Shown: positions 17,097 to 26,365 of the stretch, piece by piece | How the letters are laid out: each line of letters begins with the position of its first letter | Position numbering within the stretch: position 1 is the stretch's first letter | NCBI RefSeq assembly: GCF_009662475.1 | Contig: NZ_CP045571.1 | Span: 1,362,501-1,426,500 of the forward strand | From: Acidithiobacillus thiooxidans ATCC 19377 | GTDB lineage: Bacteria; Pseudomonadota; Gammaproteobacteria; Acidithiobacillales; Acidithiobacillaceae | Direction of reading: 5' to 3' | DNA length: 64,000 bases | Translations under genes and position numbers: made by a program | Notes under the pieces: model-generated | Told to the model about the DNA's origin: nothing | The model's database searches: none | Seen by the model: only the letters and a program-made list of their open reading frames with translations

Positions 17097-18818
17097 CTAT
17101 TTACAGATTACCGAAGATGACCTGACAACACCTATATATCGTTTGCTGACACAATCAATCACTGGCATCTCGGAAAAATAAGGTTGATCAATAAGATCGA
17201 TGACCTCTTTACGGCTTTGATCGGATCGAATAGCGGTAATTGGTGTTTTCAAATCATCGGCCGCTGCAACATTCAAGGTACGCGTTAGCAAGTCCGCAGT
17301 TCTTAGATTTTTCGAAAAAATCATACCGGCGAGTTGACCGCTGTGATCCACCACATAGAAATTGTGCGGGGGATCGTCAGTACCCATCAACTTTACAAGG
17401 TGGCTGTAGCTGGCAGAGATCGGCACGATATTCTGAAATGACGGCGTGATCAGGTCATCAAATGCAGTATGTACTGGGTGCGTAGAGACTTGCTCAATGA
17501 ATGGCTCAATACCGGCAGGGCCAGAATAAATAGACCGCTTATCTAACAGGCGAGCAGTGAAAACAGCGGATACTATGGCTAACAGAACAGGAATCATAAT
17601 GCCCATAGTATTGTGCGTGAGCTCCAGCAGCAAAACTATGGCGGCCAGAGGCGCTTGCATCGTGGCAGCGAGTAAAGCACCTGCGCCAATTACGGCGTAA
17701 CTTCCAATAGCCGCTCCAGGCCAGATCAAAGACCACAAATCACCCATTGATCCTCCTAACACCGCTCCATAGGTAATACTGGGTGTGAAAAGGCCACCCG
17801 GGGCACCACTTCCAAGACACCCTGCCGTCACCAAGGGTTTTAACACAACAAGAGTAAGCATTAGAAGTAAAGGAAGTTGACTATTAAAAGCAAACTCAGT
17901 GACATCCTTTCCATTTCCTAAAAGTTGTGGATAAGGAATGGCTAATATCCCAAGCAGGGTAAACATAAGCAGGGGCGCCCACATAGACCATCCCGACTGA
18001 GGCTTATGGATATCCACCCATATGATGAGACGAACAAACAAAACAGACATAACGCCGGCTAATGGTCCAAATAGGAGCGACCAGCACAGTTCTCCGATAT
18101 GAAACGTATAAATTGGAAGTGTGTACGTGGGCTGGTCAGGAAGAGTGATCCAGGATACTGCAGTAGCAATCAATGCCGTGGTAATGGCGGGCAACAGAAG
18201 AGGTAAAGTCACTGAACCCAGCAGGACTTCCAGCGCAAAAAGCGCGCCACCGAGTGGAACATTATAAACCGCTCCCATCCCTGCGCCGGCTCCACAGGCG
18301 GCGAGGAAACGCGTCTCTGTCGATGAGAGCCTTCCCCACCGTGAAAGCAGGCTAGCGATTGCCATTCCTACCTGTTTGGGTGCTCCTTCCCTCCCCAGGG
18401 AAGCGCCCATGCCGACGATGGTCATAGAAAGTATCGCCTGAGCGATGGTATGCCAAAAATTCACGCTTCCAGATTGAAACCATATAGCGTGAACTACATC
18501 GCTATTGGCCCCATGCGACAATCTGCGTAACAGCCAGACTGCAAAGGTAGCTAATACTCCGGCAGAAATTAATACGCCCAAGCGATGTAAGCCGGAGACA
18601 TGCTCTGCCGCCACCTGAAAATATCCATGTGCGTAGTGGTAGCTGAGATGTTGAACCGTGGAGAGTAGGAACATCAAAAAATCCGCACCCAACCCAGCAC
18701 CGATACCGGTAAAAACAATAAGCAGCCAAAATTTTGGACTGAAACTAAGGCCGGTTGAATCGAGGGTGTGAACGTGCGGATAAAAAAGTTGCCGCAACAT
18801 ACGAACAAGTTTATTCAT
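17097..18818 (-). CDS. CLC-family chloride channel or H+/Cl- antiporter
   Basis: 573 residues. Ten or more membrane helices carry the ion-pathway motifs GMGASLGREGAPKQ (near 135-150) and GSGAPGGLFTPS (near 345), with VYNVPLGGALFALEVLLG between. The final 130 residues resemble a pair of CBS domains. The first selectivity motif GSGIP is replaced here by GANSDVVHA, as in several bacterial CLCs. In acidophiles CLC proteins are proposed to help charge balance during acid stress. Transcribed toward the GcvH-like gene. Confidence 0.9.
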   Translation of the reverse strand: MNKLVRMLRQLFYPHVHTLDSTGLSFSPKFWLLIVFTGIGAGLGADFLMFLLSTVQHLSYHYAHGYFQVAAEHVSGLHRLGVLISAGVLATFAVWLLRRLSHGANSDVVHAIWFQSGSVNFWHTIAQAILSMTIVGMGASLGREGAPKQVGMAIASLLSRWGRLSSTETRFLAACGAGAGMGAVYNVPLGGALFALEVLLGSVTLPLLLPAITTALIATAVSWITLPDQPTYTLPIYTFHIGELCWSLLFGPLAGVMSVLFVRLIIWVDIHKPQSGWSMWAPLLMFTLLGILAIPYPQLLGNGKDVTEFAFNSQLPLLLMLTLVVLKPLVTAGCLGSGAPGGLFTPSITYGAVLGGSMGDLWSLIWPGAAIGSYAVIGAGALLAATMQAPLAAIVLLLELTHNTMGIMIPVLLAIVSAVFTARLLDKRSIYSGPAGIEPFIEQVSTHPVHTAFDDLITPSFQNIVPISASYSHLVKLMGTDDPPHNFYVVDHSGQLAGMIFSKNLRTADLLTRTLNVAAADDLKTPITAIRSDQSRKEVIDLIDQPYFSEMPVIDCVSKRYIGVVRSSSVICK

Positions 18819-18849
18819 TGGCCCAGATGCAACAATGGTTGGTTATTCT

Positions 18850-19410
18850 TCAGGACTTCGTTAGTCCGATGATACCATTGCGCACTATTATCAAGATTAT
18901 TCCATCAAAAATAAGGTTCACCCCGACAAAAATACCGACCAGTATCAGTGAACCTTGCGGCCAGGTGACGATAAAAAGCAACGCAATCAACACATCGATA
19001 ATACCGCTGAAAAAAAACCAGCCACGTCCGACTCCACTCAACACCTTGGGCCGCGTAAAATTACGGTAAGCGTCAATAAAGAAATACAGAATAAAAAGCA
19101 AGCCAATGCTGGCGATGCCAGCGGCCGGAAGGGCTACCATAATAGCTCCGGTTATCAGCAAAAGAAGCGGCCTGAGCCAATCCCCAAGCCCATGCGCATG
19201 CAGTTGGTAGCTATGAGCTATCCATACTGCGCCACCAAGAATAAGAATCCCCGCCAGGATGCCATCAGTTGCTGCGGAAAGAATCACGGGACTGAGCAAG
19301 CCGAAAATGCCGATTACAATCAAGATTAAACCTACCACTAAAGTATATTTTCCGAGATAATGTTGTTCTGACTTGATAATCGTCGTTAAATCTGGTGGTG
19401 TTGTGTTCAT
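18850..19410 (-). CDS. HdeD-family acid-resistance membrane protein
   Basis: 186 residues and six hydrophobic helices in three tandem pairs (VGLILIVIGIFGLLSP, ILGGAVWIAHSYQ, LLLLITGAIMVALP, YRNF, GRGWFFFSGIIDVLIALLF, FVGVNLIFDGIILI), the HdeD/DUF308 pattern. The ATG chosen has AAAAGGAT eight bases upstream; an earlier in-frame start at 19440 exists without a ribosome site. It is 31 bases upstream of the CLC gene on the same strand, so the two are likely an operon related to proton stress. Confidence 0.82.
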   Translation of the reverse strand: MNTTPPDLTTIIKSEQHYLGKYTLVVGLILIVIGIFGLLSPVILSAATDGILAGILILGGAVWIAHSYQLHAHGLGDWLRPLLLLITGAIMVALPAAGIASIGLLFILYFFIDAYRNFTRPKVLSGVGRGWFFFSGIIDVLIALLFIVTWPQGSLILVGIFVGVNLIFDGIILIIVRNGIIGLTKS

Positions 19411-19573
19411 GATGCCATCCTTTTCTAAATTAATGAACAATTCCTAAATAAGGAGCAACTAGTGTATGTAAGCAACCGAAATTATGATGCTTAAATTTGA
19501 TATTCAACCATCTCGAAAAATTTTTCTATTTCCTGTACTATTTACAAATGAATCCTACTACCTATGTGATGAT

Positions 19574-19993
19574 ATGTCTACGATGAAAAGCCTTATATAC
19601 GAGGCACATGAAGCAATCCATGGGATGATGCCCAACGAGCTGCATCACCTGATCCGCTGCAACGCCATAATCGTGGTAGATGTCAGAGAAGCGGATGAAC
19701 TATCTCATGGGAGTATTCCGGGTGCTATAGCAATTCCCCGAGGTATCCTAGAGATGGCCGCTGATCTAAAATTCAGAGGTCACCACAAATTGCTTGCATC
19801 TGCACGGCAGATGAAAATCGGTTGCATCTGTGACTGTCCATCTGCAGGTAGATCTTCATTGGCAGCGTTGGCGCTCAAAGAAATGGAATTTGTCGATGTC
19901 AGCTATTTAAAGGGAGGGATTCCTCTTTGGGTGGCAGACGGATATAACCTAAATAAAATCCAGACTGATATTTTTAGCGTTAAAAGGAGATGA
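19574..19993 (+). CDS. Rhodanese-domain protein
   Basis: About 139 residues from the chosen ATG; the frame is open back to 19484. The domain shows VVDVREADELSHGSIPGAIAIPRGILE and a catalytic-loop region CICDCPSAGRSSLAALALKE, where the active cysteine would be the one in CPSAGRS. LKGGIPLWVADGY is the usual C-terminal block. It would transfer sulfane sulfur or act as a carrier in the cytoplasm. No clear ribosome site precedes either start. It is divergent from the HdeD gene. Confidence 0.78.
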   Translation: MSTMKSLIYEAHEAIHGMMPNELHHLIRCNAIIVVDVREADELSHGSIPGAIAIPRGILEMAADLKFRGHHKLLASARQMKIGCICDCPSAGRSSLAALALKEMEFVDVSYLKGGIPLWVADGYNLNKIQTDIFSVKRR

Positions 19994-20397
19994 TTATTTT
20001 AATTGATGAATTATAAGCCAACTATCAGCTTCAGTTCTGCTACACCATGTCGTGGAATAAAGAAATTTAAATTACTGGTAGATTAAAAAGACAATATTAT
20101 TGATGCAGTCAAAGGTGGAGAGTTCTGATGCTGGCTTCTACGGAATTGGGACCAACCATAGCCGCTGTTTGACAGGCATGATATTGAAGAATAATAACGA
20201 TTATATGATTCTTAAAGAGTTTGCTATTGAGGCGTAGTCGGGAAATGTTTTTGATTTTGCACGGCTAGGGATCAGCAATTGTGAATTGCAGCCGCTGATT
20301 GATTGGGGTTAGACAGATGATTAGGAAGCATGGACATGCGGTAATTAAAACCATAAACTTCAAATATATGGGAGACATGGTCAACGCTCCACTATGT

Positions 20398-20460
20398 ATG
20401 GCTTACCTGATTCTGCTCAAGCTTATTCTCAGATCCATCGCCTAAGATGACGAGGGAGCT
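20398..20460 (+). pseudogene. Remnant of an ISL3-type element 3' end
   Basis: MAYLILLKLILRSIA followed by GATGACGAGGGA aligns with the last codons and right end of the intact ISL3 copy at 12470-12531 (MAYLILGKLDLRLPT, ATGACGAGGAACC). The rest of 19994-20513 is AT-rich and frame-broken and holds no supportable gene, so it is probably decayed IS sequence. Confidence 0.55.
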
Positions 20461-20513
20461 CTACTTTCTATTAGAAAAAAAAGTTATTCAATTGTTAACC
20501 ATGGTGAAACTTT

Positions 20514-21296
20514 ATGATTGCATTGACATTAGGCCAAAATCTTGATTGCATCCTGGCTGGTGTGATCGTAGGGTTTTCCTTGGGACTGATAGGTGGCGGT
20601 GGCTCCATTCTGGCGGTTCCGTTGTTGCTCTATTGGGTCGGTGTACACAATCCTCATCTGGTTATCGGTACCACGGCACTGGCTGTGGGTATCAATGCTT
20701 TCATCAATCTGATTCCACATGCGCGTGCTGGTAATGTTCGCTGGGCAATCGCTATTCGTTTTACTATCGCGGGTGTTATTGGAGCTTTTGCCGGTGCTGA
20801 ACTAGGGAAGGCTATCAATGGAAAATATCTATTGATTCTCTTTGCGCTGCTCATGCTTTGGATTGCCTTAACTATGTATCGAACACGAGATAAGCAGCCT
20901 GTTGCGCATAAAACATGCGAGCGGCATGCTTGTGTTTATTTTTACGGTGGTGGTACTGGCATTTTGTCTGGATTTTTTGGCATTGGCGGTGGTTTCCTTA
21001 TTGTTCCTGCACTGATGCGTTCTGGGCGGTTGCCTATTTTGAATGCCGTCGCTTCATCATTGTTAGCTGTGGGGGCCCTTGGTACAGCGACTGCCATCAG
21101 TTATTCGCTGAACGGCCTCGTAGACTGGCGTATTGCTGCAGAATACATAGCTGGTGGAATCTTGGGAGGATGGTTGGGGGCACTGAGTGCCAACAAACTG
21201 GGACGGCGTAAAGCTGCGTTGAATGATATTTTTATTGGGGTCATAGTTTTGGTCGCTATTTATATGTTATATAAAGAAATAGGATATTTTCAATGA
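20514..21296 (+). CDS. TauE/SafE (TSUP) family anion exporter
   Basis: 260 residues with about eight helices in two repeats. The first repeat has GVIVGFSLGLIGGGGSILAVPLLLY and the second GTGILSGFFGIGGGFLIVPALM, the twin GGGG/GIGGG signatures of this family. Members export sulfite, sulfoacetate or related sulfur anions. Proximity to a rhodanese gene and an soe cluster makes a sulfur anion likely but unproven. The 245 bases after it contain no supportable gene. Confidence 0.88.
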   Translation: MIALTLGQNLDCILAGVIVGFSLGLIGGGGSILAVPLLLYWVGVHNPHLVIGTTALAVGINAFINLIPHARAGNVRWAIAIRFTIAGVIGAFAGAELGKAINGKYLLILFALLMLWIALTMYRTRDKQPVAHKTCERHACVYFYGGGTGILSGFFGIGGGFLIVPALMRSGRLPILNAVASSLLAVGALGTATAISYSLNGLVDWRIAAEYIAGGILGGWLGALSANKLGRRKAALNDIFIGVIVLVAIYMLYKEIGYFQ

Positions 21297-21541
21297 GGCT
21301 TATTAATCAACGGGCATCTCGATGTCAATTGGCGCTTGCGATTGGTCAGTTTTCAGCAGGGATCAGCGTCAATATTGTTCATCCAAGACCAGATCAATAT
21401 TCTGGCATTTCTTGTTATTATTCGAAGAGTTATAGAGCAGCCTTTCACGACATAGTGCGGTAAAATCCTGACGCTGACGGGTGGTTAACCAATAACGCTG
21501 GTTAACATTTATGATTCCTAAGTCGGCTGACTGCTCCATTG

Positions 21542-22459
21542 CTACCCTGATTCTTTATTAGACTTCCCCAAAGATTGCCGAAGTACATCCAGGAGTGCCC
21601 GGGTACTGTGACTGCTTTCCTTGCGATACAAAACAGAGAGGTGGTGTGGAATTCGGGGCACCGTTTTCAAAGTCACCAGACCTGGCCGCAGATCACCACC
21701 ATCACTGAGCGCAGAAACAAAACTGACCCCTAATCCGCAACGCACGGCAGCCCGGATAGCCGCAAGACCGCTGAGCTCATAACGAATTTCCGGGTGAACG
21801 CCCGCCGCTTTCAAGGCCTGTAAAGCCTGTTCACGAATGCCTGAACCTTCTTCCCGCCACACCAACACCTCTGTTTCTAATGACAGCAGAGGCACGAGTT
21901 TTGGGGCTAACTGAAGCCAGCGTGGCGTTTCGGGAGCCAGCAGGATAATAGTGCTGTCCACCAGCATTTCTTCTTTCCATCCGGAACCTGTGGACAATGC
22001 CGGGCTATCTTCCACGAACACCAGATCAGCCTGATCGCGCATTTCCCGGGCCGCCCGGCTATTGGTCGCCACCAGACGCAGGAATACACCCGGATAACGC
22101 TGCCGGAATCGCGCGATCACCTGCGGGAGGAGCGTTTCAGCGTTGCTATGACTGGCAAGAATCGACAAAGAACCCCGCAGCAGGTCTTTTCTGTCCTGGC
22201 AAAGGACGCGAGCACTTTCCAGCGCGCTTTCAATTTGCTCGGAGATACGCAATAAAGCCATGCCAGTGCTGGTCGGCGTAATGCCCTGCGGATTGCGTTG
22301 ATAGAGCGGCTCGCCAACAACGTCCTGTAATTGCCGGAGTCGCTGGGAAACGGCAGGCTGGGTCATGAAGAGCGCTTGCGCTGCCGCATGCAGATTCTTG
22401 TGGCGCGCAGCCTGCGCCCAGACCAGTAATAACGCGGGATCCAATCGTTCATGCAACAT
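21542..22459 (-). CDS. LysR-family transcriptional regulator 1
   Basis: 305 residues. The N-terminal winged helix-turn-helix (NLHAAAQALFMTQPAVSQRLRQLQDVVGEPLYQRN) is followed by the periplasmic-binding-like effector domain. It is a paralogue of the LysR at 23205-24095: both share DLLRG.L...ASH.NAE.LLP and VWREEGSGIRE. GGAGGAAC precedes the ATG. It lies at the end of a minus-strand run after the PagL-like gene. Effector unknown; the CysB/CbbR-like SGIREQ motif is general to the family. Confidence 0.88.
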   Translation of the reverse strand: MLHERLDPALLLVWAQAARHKNLHAAAQALFMTQPAVSQRLRQLQDVVGEPLYQRNPQGITPTSTGMALLRISEQIESALESARVLCQDRKDLLRGSLSILASHSNAETLLPQVIARFRQRYPGVFLRLVATNSRAAREMRDQADLVFVEDSPALSTGSGWKEEMLVDSTIILLAPETPRWLQLAPKLVPLLSLETEVLVWREEGSGIREQALQALKAAGVHPEIRYELSGLAAIRAAVRCGLGVSFVSALSDGGDLRPGLVTLKTVPRIPHHLSVLYRKESSHSTRALLDVLRQSLGKSNKESG

Positions 22460-22488
22460 CACCCGTTCCTCCTACGCACCAGGAGCAA

Positions 22489-23067
22489 TCAACCCCCCTG
22501 CTGGTGTTCTCCCCAAGAAATCGGCATGGAGTAATTCAGGAGGATTTCATCCTCACCCGGGTCCTGTTTTTTGATAAAGGCGTTGGAAATATGCGCAATT
22601 TTCAGGCCGAAACGGGATTGATTGGCAAACTGATAGTCCAGGCTGAGCTCCAGGCGAAACTGGAAGGTCCCATACAACTGCTTCCCACGCCCCTGATGGT
22701 ATCCCCCCATTGCCAGTACCGGGGTCAGTATCCAGTGATGCCAGGCAATATCCGTGTAAAACCCGGTATAACCCATGAAACCGCCATCGGTGTTGGCAAC
22801 TATCCCGTAAACAGATCCTATCCCAAATAACTTGGCGCCGGATTGGTATTCCAGATCCATTTCCGGAAGCGTCGCGTTATTTTTGCCGACACCGGGACTG
22901 ACCCCTGCCGCATTAAACGCACCGAGCCCCATATTGAAGTACGCAGGGCCACCCTGAATAACCCGTATCCCCGCATCCTCAGCCTGGGCCTGAGCAGGCA
23001 GTGCGATGAACCCGCCCAGCACCATGCCCGTTACCATTCCTTTACAAACACCTTGCCAATCTTTCAT
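22489..23067 (-). CDS. PagL-like lipid A 3-O-deacylase (acyloxyacyl hydrolase)
   Basis: 192 residues with a signal peptide ending in PAQAQA near residue 29. The C-terminal part FGLKIAHISNAFIKKQDPGED holds the PagL catalytic His-x-Ser-Asn and the (N/D)PG motif, and the last strand region is aromatic-poor. It is expected to be an outer-membrane beta-barrel that removes an acyl chain from lipid A. Its place between two LysR paralogues suggests regulated envelope remodelling. Confidence 0.75.
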   Translation of the reverse strand: MKDWQGVCKGMVTGMVLGGFIALPAQAQAEDAGIRVIQGGPAYFNMGLGAFNAAGVSPGVGKNNATLPEMDLEYQSGAKLFGIGSVYGIVANTDGGFMGYTGFYTDIAWHHWILTPVLAMGGYHQGRGKQLYGTFQFRLELSLDYQFANQSRFGLKIAHISNAFIKKQDPGEDEILLNYSMPISWGEHQQGG

Positions 23068-23204
23068 GAATACTCCTTCGTAATCTTAGTTGCCACCGAC
23101 ATCGTGCCCTGACGGATAAACCCTCTCCACAGGCCTGTGCATGAGCGCGCTTGTTGCTTGAAGAAACGGGTCCTACAGGAGCATCCGTCGGAATCCGGGT
23201 CCTT

Positions 23205-24095
23205 TCAATGCTCAAATACCGATAACCGGATAACTTCCAGAAAGGACGCCACCAGATGCCCGTAATGCGTGCGATGCAACACACTTAATGTATGGGGAAT
23301 ACTGGGAACCACCGGAATGAGGCGCACACCGACCAGCTGCTCGGGCGACAGTAATGTCGAGGAGAAACCGATACCAATCCCGTTTCTGACAGCGCTGCGC
23401 ACCGCCGCCAATCCGCTGAATTCATAATGGATATACGGATAGATTCCCGCTTGTCGAAAGGCGTGGATCACATCCTCCCGGATGCCGGAACCCTCCTCAC
23501 GCCAGATCAACTTTTCCGATGCCAGATCTTCAAGGGGGATGGCGGTCAACGCCGCCAGCGGATGGGAGACCGGAACCAGTGCCGAAATCTCGGTTTCTAT
23601 CAAGGTCGTCCGTGTCCACTCAACCGGCTCCCGCACCAGGTCTTCTGCGCTTTCAATCAATATCAGATCCACCTCATCGCGGTGGAGCCAGGCCTGTTGA
23701 CTGTTCATGGTCGCGGTTCGCACATTGACTGCGGGATACTTCCGGCAGTATTCGCCCACCAAGAGGGGTAACAGATACTCGGCATTCGTGTGACTGGCAG
23801 ATAAGCGTAAGGTCCCGCGCAACAAATCTTTGGTTTTGTCACGTACGGCCTGGGCTTCCTGCAGGACCGCTTCCATATTCTCCCCTGTTCTCTGGAGAAT
23901 CCGGCCTATCTCGGTGGGTTCAATACCCCGGGCCGTCCGGTGGTACAGGGGTTCTCCCAACCAGTCTTGCAGCCGTTTGAGCTGGTGGGAGATGGCCGGC
24001 TGACTCAAAAACAGGCTCTTGCCTGCGGCCTGCAGATTTCTCAGCTGCGCTACACGCGCCCAAACCAGCAACAACGATGGCTCTATTTTTTGCAT
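23205..24095 (-). CDS. LysR-family transcriptional regulator 2
   Basis: 296 residues. The helix-turn-helix NLQAAGKSLFLSQPAISHQLKRL opens it; the effector domain carries LRLSASHTNAEYLLP and LIWREEGSGIREDV. It is paralogous to the LysR at 21542. It sits directly downstream of moaA and the soe operon on the same strand, so it may control sulfite oxidation genes; that is inference from position. Confidence 0.88.
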   Translation of the reverse strand: MQKIEPSLLLVWARVAQLRNLQAAGKSLFLSQPAISHQLKRLQDWLGEPLYHRTARGIEPTEIGRILQRTGENMEAVLQEAQAVRDKTKDLLRGTLRLSASHTNAEYLLPLLVGEYCRKYPAVNVRTATMNSQQAWLHRDEVDLILIESAEDLVREPVEWTRTTLIETEISALVPVSHPLAALTAIPLEDLASEKLIWREEGSGIREDVIHAFRQAGIYPYIHYEFSGLAAVRSAVRNGIGIGFSSTLLSPEQLVGVRLIPVVPSIPHTLSVLHRTHYGHLVASFLEVIRLSVFEH

Positions 24096-24122
24096 AAAAC
24101 GGTATAACCACGCACTGAGACG

Positions 24123-25130
24123 TTATCCCCCCACCCGCATCATAAAAACCGGTGCGGAGCGGTCGGGCACGTCCTCAAAATAATGGCGTTCCGGCTTGTC
24201 ATGCCAGACACCCTGCTGAATCTTCTGCGCAATGTGACGGTCCGCAAGGCCTTCCCGTAATGCCTCACGCAGTTCGAGCCCGGCTTCCTGCCCAAGACAA
24301 TAGAGTAATCGTCCCGCAGCGTTCACGCGCACCCGATTGCAGGCCGCGCAAAAATTGTGACTCCAGGGCGTAATGAATCCGACCCGCGATGCAAAGCCCG
24401 GTACGCGATAGAGACTCGCCGGACCGTCCGTGGGGGAATCCTGCTCGGGCTGTAGCGGACCAAATACGGTTTCTATCAGCGCCTTCGCCTTTTGGGCGGA
24501 ATAAAAATCACGCTGATAAAGCGTGCTTCCAGCAGAACCCAGGGGCATCAACTCAATGAAACGGATGTCGAGATTCCCGACCAGGGCAAACTCTGCAAGA
24601 CGCAGCAAATCTTCGCGGGTGCTAGATTGATGCAGGACGACATTGAGCGCGATTTGCGGCACGCCTATTTGTCTGGCCACCTCGATCCCTTCCAGCACGG
24701 CGTCCAAATCCCCACCCCGGGTAATGGCTGAGAAGCGTTCCTTGTTGAGGGAGTCCAGGCTGATATTCACTTTACTGAGTCCTGCACGCAGCAAGGATGC
24801 ACCCTTCCGGGCCAGGAGAACGCCATTGGTGCTGACACTTCTTTTCGCCACACCCGCCGCTTTGGCTTCGGCAATGAGCTCCGGCAACGCCGGAAACAAC
24901 AAGGGTTCTCCCCCGGTAAATCGGATATGGGAAACACCCAACCCGGCAAAAATACGGATGAGCCGTTTATATTCATTTGCCGTCAGCTGTTCCGGTTTCG
25001 GAAACCAGGGTGCACCGCTTTCCGGCGTACAATACTGGCATCGGAAATTACAGTGGTCGGTCACCGAAATACGCACATAGCGAATGCTTCGTTGCCAGGA
25101 ATCCTCCAGTGTCTGGGGCTTATCCTGCAT
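24123..25130 (-). CDS. moaA: GTP 3',8-cyclase MoaA (molybdenum cofactor synthesis)
   Basis: 335 residues, normal length. The radical-SAM cluster motif is VTDHCNFRCQYCTPE near residue 26, with FTGGEPLLFP after it. The second, C-terminal cluster ligands are in HNFCAACNRVRVNAAGRLLYCLG, and the chain ends in the essential GG. It makes the first intermediate of molybdopterin from GTP. Its place in the same minus-strand run as soeABC points to supply of cofactor for SoeA. Confidence 0.93.
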   Translation of the reverse strand: MQDKPQTLEDSWQRSIRYVRISVTDHCNFRCQYCTPESGAPWFPKPEQLTANEYKRLIRIFAGLGVSHIRFTGGEPLLFPALPELIAEAKAAGVAKRSVSTNGVLLARKGASLLRAGLSKVNISLDSLNKERFSAITRGGDLDAVLEGIEVARQIGVPQIALNVVLHQSSTREDLLRLAEFALVGNLDIRFIELMPLGSAGSTLYQRDFYSAQKAKALIETVFGPLQPEQDSPTDGPASLYRVPGFASRVGFITPWSHNFCAACNRVRVNAAGRLLYCLGQEAGLELREALREGLADRHIAQKIQQGVWHDKPERHYFEDVPDRSAPVFMMRVGG

Positions 25131-25281
25131 GGTTTAGCCCCTCCCGATATCCCGCATCTGCAGGCACTTTTTCAGAAATGGACTGCATACCAACAGCTGG
25201 CCTTGTCGTGATCCACGCTCCCGTGCACAGATAACTGGCAGGTTCTTTTAATCCTTTCACTATGCGGCTACCACCGTCATT

Positions 25282-25626
25282 TTACGAACGGGGATGCATT
25301 TGCGCATCCACTTCCGCAGCCACCTGGGCAATGCTACGGGCCAGACACGCTTCGGATTCCGTCAATTCCCATTCGCGTTCACTCTCCAGCGACACAGGAT
25401 GCTCTGCGCAGGAGCCTGATAAATTTTGCCGGGTCTGGCTTTGGTATAAAAAGGCGGCATAATCCAATACCTGATCGTTATCAATGACTTTTACTGCGTC
25501 ATCCAGAGTAACGGAATCGCATCCGCACAGCTGCTCTGACACCGCCAGGAAAGCCGCATCCAAGGCGCTGTGTAAACGCAACGCCAAGGCCCGTTGTATG
25601 GCTTGCTGATGATCAATTTTCTTCAT
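25282..25626 (-). CDS. Hypothetical protein in the soe cluster
   Basis: 114 residues, cytoplasmic, helical, with an acidic second half (HPVSLESEREWELTESEACLARSIAQVAAEVD). AGGAGA precedes the ATG. Same strand and run as soe and moaA genes. No family recognised; a small assembly factor or regulator would fit but nothing in the sequence shows it. Confidence 0.55.
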   Translation of the reverse strand: MKKIDHQQAIQRALALRLHSALDAAFLAVSEQLCGCDSVTLDDAVKVIDNDQVLDYAAFLYQSQTRQNLSGSCAEHPVSLESEREWELTESEACLARSIAQVAAEVDAQMHPRS

Positions 25627-25662
25627 AGTGTCTTCTCCTGTTCAAGATATATCCCATCCAGA

Positions 25663-26049
25663 CTATCTCTCGACCCGCGTCAGCGCCGAAGGTTTGAAAT
25701 TTTCCGAGGCCAACAGAAACTGCCGGTAATGTTGTCGGACCGACATGAACCGATACAGCGCATAGCCACCGGTGAACCCGGAAATCAGGATAAACAGGGC
25801 ACCAATAGCGATGACCCATGAATACCCAAAGAACCGAATCAACACCAGTCCCGAAATATTAAAATCCAGCGTCGTCCGTAAAAAAGAATAGAAAGTCCGG
25901 CGATTCGCTGCCGCTGTCCGGTCCAACGCGAGCCAATCCCTCAACACCAGCTTACTTTTCGGATAGCGATGAAAATGATGACGATGCGCATCCAGAAACC
26001 GGAAATGCCAGCGCTTTGCAGAGGTGGCACGGGGCTGCCCTTTAATCAT
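25663..26049 (-). CDS. DUF202 (YidH-like) membrane protein, copy 1
   Basis: 128 residues. LVLRDWLALDRTAAANRRTFYSFLRTTL is the DUF202 signature (RdxLAxeRTxlAweRTxls), followed by two helices ending near VRQHYRQF. The chosen ATG overlaps the stop of the next DUF202 gene upstream, suggesting coupling; earlier starts (26055, 26067) are possible. Function of the family unknown. Confidence 0.75.
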   Translation of the reverse strand: MIKGQPRATSAKRWHFRFLDAHRHHFHRYPKSKLVLRDWLALDRTAAANRRTFYSFLRTTLDFNISGLVLIRFFGYSWVIAIGALFILISGFTGGYALYRFMSVRQHYRQFLLASENFKPSALTRVER

Positions 26050-26356
26050 GCGCATCCCATTTGGCACAGCGTTCTATGTGATCCAAATCCCGACGATGCT
26101 GGCGGATGCGCATGAACTGCAGCACCCCCGTTACCAACAGGACAAACGCTACCATAAAACCCAAATAGAGCAGCGTGTCCCAAACACGCCCTCTGAAAAC
26201 CGCCAGAAAGACAATCGTCGCAATCACCAGCGTCATGAAAGTCTTTATGTAGTCCATGAAGGTGCGTGACCCGGCAAAAAGGGTTCGGTCCATCGCCAAC
26301 CAATCCCGAAGAATCATTTCTTTTCGGGAATAATCATCATAGGGGAGTTGCCGCAA
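26042..26356 (-). CDS. DUF202 (YidH-like) membrane protein, copy 2
   Basis: 104 residues with MILRDWLAMDRTLFAGSRTFMDYIKTFMTL, then two helices and MRIRQHRRDLDHIE. Closely follows the NAD-binding gene and overlaps copy 1. Three such proteins in one run with a membrane molybdoenzyme is unusual and suggests a role in assembling or organising that complex (inference). Confidence 0.78.
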   Translation of the reverse strand: MRQLPYDDYSRKEMILRDWLAMDRTLFAGSRTFMDYIKTFMTLVIATIVFLAVFRGRVWDTLLYLGFMVAFVLLVTGVLQFMRIRQHRRDLDHIERCAKWDAHD

Positions 26357-26365
26357 AATGCCCCC

